Shown here piece by piece: positions 9,974-18,340 of a stretch of DNA of 64,000 nt. Source of the stretch: Natranaerovirga hydrolytica. Its GTDB lineage: Bacteria; Bacillota; Clostridia; Lachnospirales; DSM-24629. The translations under genes and the position numbers were made by a program. The DNA is taken from contig NZ_SMGQ01000014.1 of the NCBI RefSeq assembly GCF_004339095.1, forward strand, positions 1-64,000, given 5' to 3'. Position 1 is the first letter of the stretch, and every line of letters begins with the position of its first letter. The notes under the pieces are model-generated. The model made no database searches. It was given only the letters and a program-made list of their open reading frames with translations, and was not told the DNA's origin.

Positions 9974-12349
9974 TTAATTAGCTTGTTCAGTATATTTTTT
10001 AATGTCTGATAGGCCAATGTATTGGTTGACTTTGCCACCTTTAACCACAACTAAAGTAGGTGCATTTCTTATATTAAATTGATTAACTAAGTCAACATTT
10101 TCTTCTGAATCTAAAACTTCAATGGTATCGTTTTTCAAAAAATCTTTGGCTACATGGCAATTGGGGCATGTTTTTGTTGTAAACAACAACTTACTGTCTT
10201 TACCTGGTTCTTCCATAGTAGCTGCTGCCACTTCTTCTTGTGCCTCTTCATTTTCTACAATTGCTTTTTTTAATAATTTTATATTTGGCTTATATTCTTG
10301 TCTGTTCTTAAATTCTTGTGCCTTTCCATCATTCCAATGTTGCACCGGTCTATAATATCCTGTTATACGACTGTATACTTCTGTTTTTTCACCACATTCA
10401 GGGCAACTGTATATTTCACCTGTTAAATACCCATGGGATTTACAAATAGAATAAGTTGGTGACAGTGTATAATAAGGTAATTTATAGTTGCTTGCAATGG
10501 ATCTTACCAACTTGGCTGCACTTTTCCAGTCCGTTACCTTTTCGCCTAAGAATGCATGAAATACTGTTCCTGAAGTATATTTTGCTTGAAAATCATCTTG
10601 AACATCTAATGCTTCAAAAACATCTTCTGTATATTCTACTGGCAAATGAGAACTATTGGTATAATAAGGTGTATCGCCTTCGTTACCTGCTGTTTTAATA
10701 TCTGACCATCTTTTTCTATCGTGTTTGGCTAAACGATAGCTTGTAGATTCAGCTGGTGTTGCCTCTAAGTTGTATAGATCCCCATATTCTTCTTGAAAAT
10801 CAGATAAACGCTCTCTCATATGGTCTAATACCTTTAAACCAAACGCTTGAGTGGCTTCATCTGTTAAGTCTTTTCCTAACCAGTTGGCATTTAGCCCCAC
10901 TTCATTCATCCCTAATAAACCAATGGTTGAAAAATGATTTTCAAAAGTACCTAAGTAACTTTTCGTATATGGATACAGGCCTTCTTCTAATAACTTTGTA
11001 ACCACTTCTCTTTTAATCTTTAATGATCTTGCCGCTATATCCATCATATGATCTAATCGATCAAAGAATTCTTTTTCATCTGAAGACAAGTAAGCAATTC
11101 TTGGCAAATTAATGGTTACAACACCAATAGAACCTGTACTTTCTCCTGAACCAAAGAATCCACCTGTTTTCTTTCTAAGTTCTCTAAGGTCTAATCTTAA
11201 TCGACAACACATACTTCTTATATCACTAGGCTCCATATCGCTGTTCACATAGTTTGAGAAATAAGGTGTTCCGTATTTCGCTGTCATTTCAAATAGCAAA
11301 CGGTTATTTTCATTATCTGACCAATCGAATTCATTGGTTATAGAGTATGTTGGAATAGGGTATTGGAAACCTCTACCGTTAGCGTCTCCTTCTATCATAA
11401 TTTCTATAAACGCTTTATTGATTAAGTTCATTTCTTCTTGACAATCTTTGTATTTAAAGTCTTGTGGTTTGCCACTGACTATAGCAGGTAACTCTGCTAA
11501 ATCACTAGGAACTGTCCAATCTAAAGTTATATTAGAAAATGGTGATTGTGTCCCCCATCTACTTGGTGTATTAACACCGAATACAAATGATTGAATACAT
11601 TGCTTGACTTCACCATAAGATAAGTTATCAATTTTTACAAAAGGGGCTAAGTAGGTATCAAATGAAGAAAAAGCCTGAGCGCCTGCCCATTCATTTTGCA
11701 TAATACCTAAGAAATTAACCATTTGATTACACAATGTTGACAAGTGGCTTGCTGGGGCAGATGTTATCTTACCAGTCACACCGCCTAAACCATCTTCAAT
11801 TAACTGACGAAGAGACCATCCAGCACAATATCCTGTTAACATCGATAGGTCATGGATATGCAAGTCTCCATTTTTATGAGCTTTACCTATTTCTTCATCA
11901 TACACCTCTGACAACCAGTAGTTTGCTGTAATTGCACCTGAATTATGTAAAATCAATCCGCCTACTGAATAGGTTACTGTAGAGTTTTCTTTTACCCTCC
12001 AGTCTTCTTCATTAACATAGCTGTTGACAATGTCTTTGTAATCTAAAATTGTAGATTTCATATTTCTAAATTTTTCTCGTTGTTTTCTATATAATATGTA
12101 TGCCTTCGCTACATCTGTATATCCTGATTGTTCTAAAACCGTTTCCACGCTATCTTGTATGTCCTCTACATTAATAAAGTTGTCTTTTATTTTATTTTGA
12201 AAATCCGCTGTTACTCTTAAAGACAACATATCCAGTATATTATCGTTATATTGTTTTTGTGTTGCTTTAAAGGCTTTTGTAATGGCCTCTTTAATCTTAA
12301 TTAAATCAAATGATGTTACCTCTCCATCTCTTTTTACTACTTCAAACAT
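9974..12349 (-). CDS. nrdD: Anaerobic ribonucleoside-triphosphate reductase with C-terminal thioredoxin-like domain
   Basis: It makes dNTPs from NTPs without oxygen by glycyl-radical chemistry. The 791-residue protein has an N-terminal ATP-cone (KRDGEVTSF), the core with the active-site MCCRLRL segment, a CPECG zinc site, and the glycyl radical motif RITGYY. About 70 extra C-terminal residues form a thioredoxin/glutaredoxin-like domain with CPNC and a cis-proline segment NAPTLVV, which could supply electrons. The start at 12349 is chosen because AAAGGGG lies within the longer ORF's first codons. The activase gene nrdG is not adjacent or in this window. Two NrdR boxes lie upstream. Confidence 0.95.
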   Translation of the reverse strand: MFEVVKRDGEVTSFDLIKIKEAITKAFKATQKQYNDNILDMLSLRVTADFQNKIKDNFINVEDIQDSVETVLEQSGYTDVAKAYILYRKQREKFRNMKSTILDYKDIVNSYVNEEDWRVKENSTVTYSVGGLILHNSGAITANYWLSEVYDEEIGKAHKNGDLHIHDLSMLTGYCAGWSLRQLIEDGLGGVTGKITSAPASHLSTLCNQMVNFLGIMQNEWAGAQAFSSFDTYLAPFVKIDNLSYGEVKQCIQSFVFGVNTPSRWGTQSPFSNITLDWTVPSDLAELPAIVSGKPQDFKYKDCQEEMNLINKAFIEIMIEGDANGRGFQYPIPTYSITNEFDWSDNENNRLLFEMTAKYGTPYFSNYVNSDMEPSDIRSMCCRLRLDLRELRKKTGGFFGSGESTGSIGVVTINLPRIAYLSSDEKEFFDRLDHMMDIAARSLKIKREVVTKLLEEGLYPYTKSYLGTFENHFSTIGLLGMNEVGLNANWLGKDLTDEATQAFGLKVLDHMRERLSDFQEEYGDLYNLEATPAESTSYRLAKHDRKRWSDIKTAGNEGDTPYYTNSSHLPVEYTEDVFEALDVQDDFQAKYTSGTVFHAFLGEKVTDWKSAAKLVRSIASNYKLPYYTLSPTYSICKSHGYLTGEIYSCPECGEKTEVYSRITGYYRPVQHWNDGKAQEFKNRQEYKPNIKLLKKAIVENEEAQEEVAAATMEEPGKDSKLLFTTKTCPNCHVAKDFLKNDTIEVLDSEENVDLVNQFNIRNAPTLVVVKGGKVNQYIGLSDIKKYTEQAN

Positions 12350-12399
12350 ACCATGATCCCCTTTCAAATAAATTCATTTGCTAAATTTTCCTTAATACA

Positions 12400-12427
12400 A
12401 TCTTACCATATTAATCATTTTTGTCAA
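12400..12427 (-). promoter_or_regulatory. nrdD promoter
   Basis: Minus-strand TTGACA (12427-12422), a 16-bp spacer and TAAGAT (12405-12400) lie about 50 bp before the nrdD start, directly downstream of two NrdR boxes. Confidence 0.7.
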
Positions 12428-12434
12428 TAAAAAA

Positions 12435-12450
12435 ACACCATATAATGTGA
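12435..12450. promoter_or_regulatory. NrdR box, promoter-proximal
   Basis: ACACCATATAATGTGA matches the NrdR consensus ACACWATATATWGTGT with a few changes. It sits just upstream of the nrdD -35 box, 32 bp centre to centre from a second box, which is about three helical turns. NrdR represses ribonucleotide reductase genes when dATP is abundant. Confidence 0.8.
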
Positions 12451-12466
12451 TTGATTTTTTTCCACC

Positions 12467-12482
12467 ACACTATATATAGTGT
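12467..12482. promoter_or_regulatory. NrdR box, promoter-distal
   Basis: ACACTATATATAGTGT is a perfect palindrome and a full match to the NrdR box. It pairs with the box at 12435-12450. Paired boxes at this spacing are the hallmark of NrdR control. Confidence 0.88.
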
Positions 12483-12562
12483 TTGTATGCTTTGGTGCTT
12501 TATTCCTATTTACTTTTTACTTTTTATTTGTCTTATACAAATACAAGATCTTCATTGATACA

Positions 12563-13804
12563 TTATATGCGGTTAACCTTTTCATAAATCTCCACTGGCA
12601 AATACGCTTTAATATAAACACCTTCATTTTTGTATTCTTCTACCTCGATTTGTCCATAGGTACGAATGGTATTTAAAATATTGCCCTCATTATAAGGTAT
12701 GATTTTTTCAATTTGCTTAGATTGTTGTTTTAAAATATCTTCTATGGCTTCCAGTAAATAGGCTATACCTTCTTCTTTTAATGCCGATATAGACACTTCT
12801 TTTTGGGCTTTAAAATCTTTTAAAATAAGATTCTCATCCAGAGCATCTTGTTTATTATAAACAGTTATGATGGGTTTATCAAGTGCTTTTAAATCATTTA
12901 ATGTCTCATATACAACATGTATATGCTTTTGTGCTTGATGATTAGAGCTATCTACCACATGCAAAATAATATCTGCATACCTTACCTCTTCAAGTGTTCC
13001 TTGAAAAGCGTTAATTAAATGGTGTGGTAATTTTCTTATAAACCCAACTGTATCTGTCAAAAAAACTTGTTGTCCACTTGGTAATTCTAACATTCTTGTC
13101 GTGGGATCTAAGGTTGCAAATAGCTTGTCTTCTTCTAAAACATCTGCCTGGGTTAGTCGATTAAGTAATGTTGATTTACCAGCATTGGTATAACCAACAA
13201 TTGCAATCACTGGTATTTTTTTCTTTTTTCTTTGTTCTCTGATTAGTTCTCTATGTTTTTTGATGTCTTTTAATTCTTTTGATAATTGGCTAATGGTATT
13301 TCTAATATGTCTACGGTCTGTTTCTAATTTCTTTTCACCTGGGCCTCTTGTTCCAATACCTCCCCCCAGCCGAGATAATGATTTTCCAAGTCCAACCAAC
13401 CGTGTTAGCCTATATTGTAATTGAGCCAACTCAACTTGAATAATACCTTCTTTCGTCTGTGCTCTTTGTGCGAAAATGTCTAGAATAATGGTGGTTCTAT
13501 CAATAACTTTTACTTCTAAAGCTTCTTCAAGATTGCGTAATTGAGCAGGTGACAACTCATCATCACAAACAACAGTTGTTATGTCTAATGCCAATACTTT
13601 TTCTCTGATTTCATTTAATTTACCTTTTCCTACATAGGTTGTTGGATGGATACTCTCTCTGTTTTGTGTTATTTTTTCTATGGTTGTACCACCGGCAGTT
13701 TTTACCAATTCCTCTAATTCTATAAGTGAGTCTTTTGTATCTTGATTATTAAATTCTACCGCTACTAACAATACTTTTTCTTCTATCTTATTATTTCCTG
13801 TCAT
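12563..13804 (-). CDS. hflX: GTPase HflX
   Basis: HflX is a ribosome-binding GTPase that splits stalled or heat-damaged 70S ribosomes. The 413-residue protein has the HflX N-terminal domain with YVGKGK and LSPAQLRNLE, the linker motif GGIGTRGPGEKKLE, and the GTPase domain with G1 GYTNAGKST, G3 DTVGF and G4 NKQD. It begins four bases after the TPR lipoprotein stop codon, so the two are probably co-transcribed. Confidence 0.96.
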   Translation of the reverse strand: MTGNNKIEEKVLLVAVEFNNQDTKDSLIELEELVKTAGGTTIEKITQNRESIHPTTYVGKGKLNEIREKVLALDITTVVCDDELSPAQLRNLEEALEVKVIDRTTIILDIFAQRAQTKEGIIQVELAQLQYRLTRLVGLGKSLSRLGGGIGTRGPGEKKLETDRRHIRNTISQLSKELKDIKKHRELIREQRKKKKIPVIAIVGYTNAGKSTLLNRLTQADVLEEDKLFATLDPTTRMLELPSGQQVFLTDTVGFIRKLPHHLINAFQGTLEEVRYADIILHVVDSSNHQAQKHIHVVYETLNDLKALDKPIITVYNKQDALDENLILKDFKAQKEVSISALKEEGIAYLLEAIEDILKQQSKQIEKIIPYNEGNILNTIRTYGQIEVEEYKNEGVYIKAYLPVEIYEKVNRI

Positions 13805-13808
13805 TTTT

Positions 13809-14528
13809 TCACTCTTTCATTCTATAGTTTATAAATGTTAATTCTTTTTGAGCCTTTTCATCTTCTGGGTAATGCTCTAACAAGACTAACAAATAATCTT
13901 TGGCTTGTTCTAATTCATTTAAATACTGATAAATAATTGCAATGTTAAACAAAATCTCTCTATTTGCATTTTCGATTTCCAATGCTTGTTTAAAGCTGTC
14001 TAATGCCAATTCATAATTGCCTAATTCAACTTTCATTAGTCCAATTTGATTGTAAATGGACGCTTCTTGTTGGTGATCGGTATACTTTTTTAAAAACTGT
14101 ATGGCTTTTTCATAGTTACCTTCTTTTTCATAAATATGTCCTATATAAGGTAATGCTAGCTCTATTGAGTCATCTACAGCTTTTTCTAAATTTATTTTTG
14201 CATTTTCTAGATCATTTAATTCAATGTATATTAATCCTATATTATAATAAGCCTCGCCCAATTCAGGGTCTAACTCTGTAGCTTTTTCAAATGCCTCTAT
14301 GGCTTCCTTTTCATTGCCATTGTTTTTTAGTGCCATTCCTTTATTATAATAAAACACGGCATTTTCTTCTGTTAATAAAGCATTTTCAAAGTCTTTTATT
14401 GCACTTTCATAATCCTCTTCATTAAAATGTTGTAATCCAGAATCATTAAATTCTGTAGCTACATTCTTTTCTGACACACAGCCACTAAAAATCCATAATG
14501 CCAGGCAAATTACCATTAACCTTTTCAT
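13809..14528 (-). CDS. TPR-repeat lipoprotein
   Basis: The protein of 239 residues starts with a lysine/arginine-containing signal peptide ending in IFSGC, where C17 would be lipidated and anchored to the outer face of the membrane. The rest consists of tandem tetratricopeptide repeats, about five, with typical A-x-YYN-x-G and AI-x-F-x-KA patterns. Such proteins act as binding scaffolds; the partner is unknown. It is directly upstream of hflX, with only four bases between them. Confidence 0.85.
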   Translation of the reverse strand: MKRLMVICLALWIFSGCVSEKNVATEFNDSGLQHFNEEDYESAIKDFENALLTEENAVFYYNKGMALKNNGNEKEAIEAFEKATELDPELGEAYYNIGLIYIELNDLENAKINLEKAVDDSIELALPYIGHIYEKEGNYEKAIQFLKKYTDHQQEASIYNQIGLMKVELGNYELALDSFKQALEIENANREILFNIAIIYQYLNELEQAKDYLLVLLEHYPEDEKAQKELTFINYRMKE

Positions 14529-14585
14529 TAGTTATCCCTTCCTTTAATTTTATTATACTATAATTCATGGCTTTATCAAATACAT

Positions 14586-16337
14586 TTATGTGATAAATAA
14601 AGCTCTATCTAAACTGGACTGTAAACATAATGTGCCAAAACCAAGTTCTGTATTAGGATAGGTAAATCGAGCAATAGGCTTGTTGGTGCCATCGATTAAA
14701 TAAGCTTTTATTTTTTCTCCATATAAAAAAGGATCATTGCCTCTTACAATTCCCCATTCCATAAGCAACGCTGAAGAACCTGTAACAAATGGTGTTGCCA
14801 TAGACGTACCACTTTTTGTATCATACCCACCACCTGGTGCAGCCGCTGATATATTAACACCTGGTGCCACTAAGTCTGGTTTTATATTTTCAAAATATCT
14901 GGTATAACCTCTTCCAGAAAAATCTGCCACACTATTGGTCACTGAATTGTATGCCCCAACTGTAATGGATTTTCTAGCTGTAGATGGTGTGGTTAAAGTA
15001 GAAAAGACTATTGGATCTAAAAATCGTGTAACCGATTGTAATACTTCACTTGTAGGTAACCACATATTATAATTCCCTACTACAATATCTACTGGATCCA
15101 ACCGGATACGCCATATTCCACCGTCAATATATGTATTTAATGGAACCATCTCAATATATATCTCTTGAGCCTTATTATAAGGCGTTGGTTCGCCATAATA
15201 AACCAACACTTCTGTTCTCCCCATGATAAACCTTTGGGTTCCTAACCGTCTTGTCAGGGGACCTACTGTAATGCCTGCTGGATTGGTAATATAAATATCA
15301 ATGGTATCAAAATAAGACTTCCATATTTGAATATTAAGGGTTCTCTCTGTACTAGCCACAGCTATTTCTATGGTTTCTGGCTGTCCTTGAGTTAAAATCC
15401 CTCCTGTATGATGTGCTGCTGCCCCTTCATTCCCTGAACCAATCACAATAACATTTCTTCCTACACCTGTCATATTGTCAATAAATGTTTCTAAAAGTGA
15501 GCTGCCATCATGGGGTCCGTAATTGTTGCCGAAACTTAAATTAATGGCAATGGGTTGGTCAAGTTCAATGGCTTTATTAACGGCATAACTAATGCCTCTC
15601 ATTAATTCTGTGGTTCTTGGAAAAGACTCTGTTGCAGGGTCACCTAATTTTATAATTAATAAATCACTTTTTGGAGCAACGCCTCTAAATCGCCCATCAC
15701 TTGCGCGACCATTACCTGCTGCGATACTGGCTACATGGGTTCCATGTCCACTTAAATCTACACTTGGAACGATTTGTAATTGTTCTGTTCTTGTTCTTTG
15801 TTCCAAAGCTTCGTTAATCTCATCTTGTGTAAAAATACTACCTTGTATAAAACCTTCTGGCGGATTGCCAGGTATGGTTTGGTCCCATAACTCTATAATT
15901 CTTGTCGTACCATCTTCGTTTCTAAAGTCTGGATGTGAATAGTCAATTCCTGAATCAATAATCGCCACAATGACACCTTCGCCTTGCAAATCATAAGGTG
16001 ATTCTTGTACTCTTGTTATACATGCCGCTCTTTTACTCAATTCCAAGCTAAAAAAGATTTGTTTTGGTTTTTCAATAAACTCAATTTGTGGATAATCCGT
16101 TAAGCGATTGATTAAAAACTCTGGTACATACAAAATGGCATAGTCATTTGTAAGCACTTCAATTTCTATCCCAAGTTCTTCTTCTAATGCCATAATATTG
16201 CCATTGTACTTAACAATCAACTCCCATACATCCATCTCTGCTATATAGCCTACTGCTAAATCCAATGTTTGCTCCCTTACTCTCTCTGAAACGTCTAAAG
16301 CTAAGTTTAATTGGTTTTCTAATTTTTGATTTTGCAA
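14586..16337 (-). CDS. Subtilisin-family serine protease, Csp-like
   Basis: The S8 catalytic triad is complete: D132, H202 and S516, numbered from an in-frame GTG four codons upstream of the chosen start. A long insert between the His and Ser motifs and an N-terminal prodomain-like region without a signal peptide resemble clostridial Csp proteases, which process the cortex-lytic enzyme SleC during spore germination. The exact Csp role is inferred, not shown. A TTG start at 16337 is proposed because AGGTGGGG lies eight bases before it, whereas the GTG lacks a site. The length is about 583 residues. It appears monocistronic. Confidence 0.85.
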   Translation of the reverse strand: MQNQKLENQLNLALDVSERVREQTLDLAVGYIAEMDVWELIVKYNGNIMALEEELGIEIEVLTNDYAILYVPEFLINRLTDYPQIEFIEKPKQIFFSLELSKRAACITRVQESPYDLQGEGVIVAIIDSGIDYSHPDFRNEDGTTRIIELWDQTIPGNPPEGFIQGSIFTQDEINEALEQRTRTEQLQIVPSVDLSGHGTHVASIAAGNGRASDGRFRGVAPKSDLLIIKLGDPATESFPRTTELMRGISYAVNKAIELDQPIAINLSFGNNYGPHDGSSLLETFIDNMTGVGRNVIVIGSGNEGAAAHHTGGILTQGQPETIEIAVASTERTLNIQIWKSYFDTIDIYITNPAGITVGPLTRRLGTQRFIMGRTEVLVYYGEPTPYNKAQEIYIEMVPLNTYIDGGIWRIRLDPVDIVVGNYNMWLPTSEVLQSVTRFLDPIVFSTLTTPSTARKSITVGAYNSVTNSVADFSGRGYTRYFENIKPDLVAPGVNISAAAPGGGYDTKSGTSMATPFVTGSSALLMEWGIVRGNDPFLYGEKIKAYLIDGTNKPIARFTYPNTELGFGTLCLQSSLDRALFIT

Positions 16338-16449
16338 TGGTCTCCCCACCTTTGACTAAGGTTTTTAAATAATTTTATTAAAAATGAATAATCATACCCT
16401 ATTGTGTTAATACTTTTATTAAGTCTTACTAGACTTATGAGGGTAGTCA
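16338..16449. other. Intergenic region upstream of the Csp-like protease
   Basis: This stretch holds a small hairpin, AAGTCT-TACT-AGACTT, near 16423-16438 and otherwise AT-rich DNA. I looked for a sporulation-type promoter for the protease on the minus strand and found none convincing. Confidence 0.4.
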
Positions 16450-16558
16450 TATAATATATTTAAATTCTTCTGCTAATAACTAGTAAACATACTTTAGTAA
16501 GTACTTATCCTCCCCTTTTTTCGCAAATCAACTAGATTAATCTAGTTGATTTTTTAAT
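16450..16558 (+). ncRNA. Candidate small RNA, promoter to terminator
   Basis: A perfect TATAAT (16450-16455) is followed about 70 bp later by a strong intrinsic terminator: a 10-bp perfect inverted repeat ATCAACTAGA/TCTAGTTGAT with a TTAA loop, then six T residues. No ORF lies between them. The C-rich CCTCCCC at about 16511-16517, just before the terminator, is complementary to a Shine-Dalgarno core. No good -35 box is present, so this remains tentative. Confidence 0.35.
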
Positions 16559-16627
16559 TTCACATATGTTGACGCTAAGTGTGTGACCTTATATAATGAA
16601 AATAAATAGGTTGATTTAATAAAATTT

Positions 16628-16686
16628 GTTATCAATGAAAGTGTAATTTCCAAATCCTTGCAAGGAAGTTTGAAATTAATACTTTC
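16628..16686 (+). repeat. 59-nt hairpin element, copy A
   Basis: The sequence folds into a long hairpin: an outer GAAAGT/ACTTTC stem, a middle TAATTTC/GAAATTA stem, and an inner TCCT/AGGA stem. It matches an element at 53975-54033 at 49 of 59 positions without gaps. It lies about 50 bp before the small membrane protein gene. No known family could be assigned. Confidence 0.7.
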
Positions 16687-16735
16687 ATATTAATATATGT
16701 ACGATACAAAGATATTATTATAAAGGAGAATACAT

Positions 16736-16936
16736 ATGTCCAAATTGCTTAAGCGTTCTTTAGCTATTTTAACAATTATCATCTTGTTATCACTTTATAT
16801 CATTGGATTGGTTGGCGCTTTTTTAGATAAAGAGTATTCTAAAAATATGATACTTTTTTCTGTTATGGCTACAACTTTTATACCTGTTATTGTATATATG
16901 TTTCAACGTTTTATACGTTTGGGAAAATCCGAGTAA
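16736..16936 (+). CDS. Small membrane protein, 66 aa
   Basis: The protein has two hydrophobic segments, at about residues 9-29 and 40-57, separated by a short charged linker (DKEYSK), with a basic N terminus. No functional motif is seen. Its reality is supported by an AAAGGAG site seven bases before the ATG and by a strong terminator directly after it. It resembles small two-helix proteins common in clostridial genomes. The 59-nt hairpin element precedes it. Confidence 0.75.
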   Translation: MSKLLKRSLAILTIIILLSLYIIGLVGAFLDKEYSKNMILFSVMATTFIPVIVYMFQRFIRLGKSE

Positions 16937-16949
16937 TTTTTAAAACAAC

Positions 16950-17006
16950 AAAAACCCCCTTTAATCTGTAACCTTAAATTCGTAAGATTAAGTGGGGGCT
17001 TTTAAT
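16950..17006. terminator. Bidirectional terminator
   Basis: CCCCCTTTAATCT (16955-16967) pairs with AGATTAAGTGGGGG (16985-16998). T-rich tracts follow on both strands, so it can end both the small membrane gene and the convergent rarA transcript. Confidence 0.88.
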
Positions 17007-17007
17007 T

Positions 17008-18327
17008 TTATTCTTTTTTTAACATTTCTAGATAGTCTTTTAATTGCTTCTCATAACCTTGATTAGTTGGGTTATAATATGTTTTATCTTGTAATTCGTC
17101 TGGCAAATACTGTTGCTTAACATAATGGTTTGGGTAATGATGAGCATATTGATAGGATACACCATGTCCAAGTTTTCCCGCCCCTTGATAATGAGCATCT
17201 TTTAAATGAGGTGGAATGGTATTAACTCTTATATTTTTAACATCTTCTAGGGCTGTATCAATAGCTACATAAGCCGCATTACTTTTAGGTGCACTAGCCA
17301 CATAAGCCACTGCTTGAGCCAGTATAATCCTTCCTTCTGGCATACCAATAAAATCCACTGCTTGAGCTGCCATAACAGCAACTTGCAACGCCATAGGGTC
17401 TGCATTTCCTACATCTTCCGAAGCACAAATGACTATTCTTCTAGCTATAAACTTTGGATCTTCCCCTGCATAGATCATTCTTGCCAAATAATATATGGCT
17501 GCGTCTGGGTCTGATCCTCTCATACTTTTAATAAATGCAGAAATGGTATCATAATGACTGTCTCCATCTTTATCATAACTGATGGCTCTTTTTTGAATAC
17601 ATTCTTCTGCTACTTCAATGGTAATCTGTATGGCGCCTTCTTCATTTGGCGTTGTTGTTAAAACACCTAATTCTATAGCATTCAAAGCTGCTCTAGCGTC
17701 TCCATTTGATACATCTGCAATAAAATTTAATGCTTCTTCATCTGCCTGTGTTTTAAAATGTCCTAATCCTTTTTCTTTATCTGTTAAAGCCCTTTTTAGT
17801 AGTTTAATAATCTCTTCTTTAGTTAATAATTTTAGCTGAAATATTCTTGATCGAGATACCAAAGCATTATTCACTTCGAAGTATGGATTTTCTGTTGTTG
17901 CACCAATTAATATAATGGTTCCATCTTCAACATAAGGTAGTAATGCATCTTGCTGTGCTTTATTGAAGCGATGAATTTCATCTATAAATAATATGGTTTT
18001 TTTGTTATGCATCCCTATATCATCTTTGGCTTCTTTAATGACTTCTTGAATGTCTTTTTTTCCTGATGCCGTTGCATTTAATTGTTTAAAATGGGCTTTT
18101 GTTGTATTGGCAATGACTTTTGCTAGGGTTGTTTTTCCTGTCCCTGGTGGTCCATAAAAGATAATAGACGATAATTTATCTGCTTTGATTGCACGATACA
18201 ATAATTTATTTTCCCCTATAATATGTTCTTGTCCAACAACTTCATCTATGGTTTGTGGCCGTATTCGAGCAGCCAAAGGTGCTTCTTTTTCTAATGTTGT
18301 TTCCCGCATCATATCAAATAAATCCAT
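17008..18327 (-). CDS. rarA: Replication-associated recombination protein RarA (MgsA)
   Basis: RarA is an AAA+ clamp-loader-like ATPase that acts at stalled replication forks. The protein has 439 residues from the ATG at 18327 (GGAAGGAGATAG site). It shows Walker A GPPGTGKTT, Walker B LFIDEIHRF, the sensor GATTENPYF, an arginine-finger region SRSRIF, and the C-terminal MgsA tetramerisation domain (GSDPDAAIYYLARM). It starts 13 bp after the pyrophosphatase gene and is probably co-transcribed with it. Confidence 0.95.
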   Translation of the reverse strand: MDLFDMMRETTLEKEAPLAARIRPQTIDEVVGQEHIIGENKLLYRAIKADKLSSIIFYGPPGTGKTTLAKVIANTTKAHFKQLNATASGKKDIQEVIKEAKDDIGMHNKKTILFIDEIHRFNKAQQDALLPYVEDGTIILIGATTENPYFEVNNALVSRSRIFQLKLLTKEEIIKLLKRALTDKEKGLGHFKTQADEEALNFIADVSNGDARAALNAIELGVLTTTPNEEGAIQITIEVAEECIQKRAISYDKDGDSHYDTISAFIKSMRGSDPDAAIYYLARMIYAGEDPKFIARRIVICASEDVGNADPMALQVAVMAAQAVDFIGMPEGRIILAQAVAYVASAPKSNAAYVAIDTALEDVKNIRVNTIPPHLKDAHYQGAGKLGHGVSYQYAHHYPNHYVKQQYLPDELQDKTYYNPTNQGYEKQLKDYLEMLKKE

Positions 18328-18340
18328 TTCTATCTCCTTC

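Noticed and set aside
12479-12676. Plus-strand ORF of 65 codons over the hflX end and the NrdR region
   Set aside because: It overlaps the hflX C terminus and a regulatory palindrome, has no ribosome site, and its hydrophobic product reflects AT-rich DNA.
16350-16449. Sporulation sigma-factor promoter for the Csp-like protease
   Set aside because: GTATG and CATTTTTA elements occur but with the wrong spacing.
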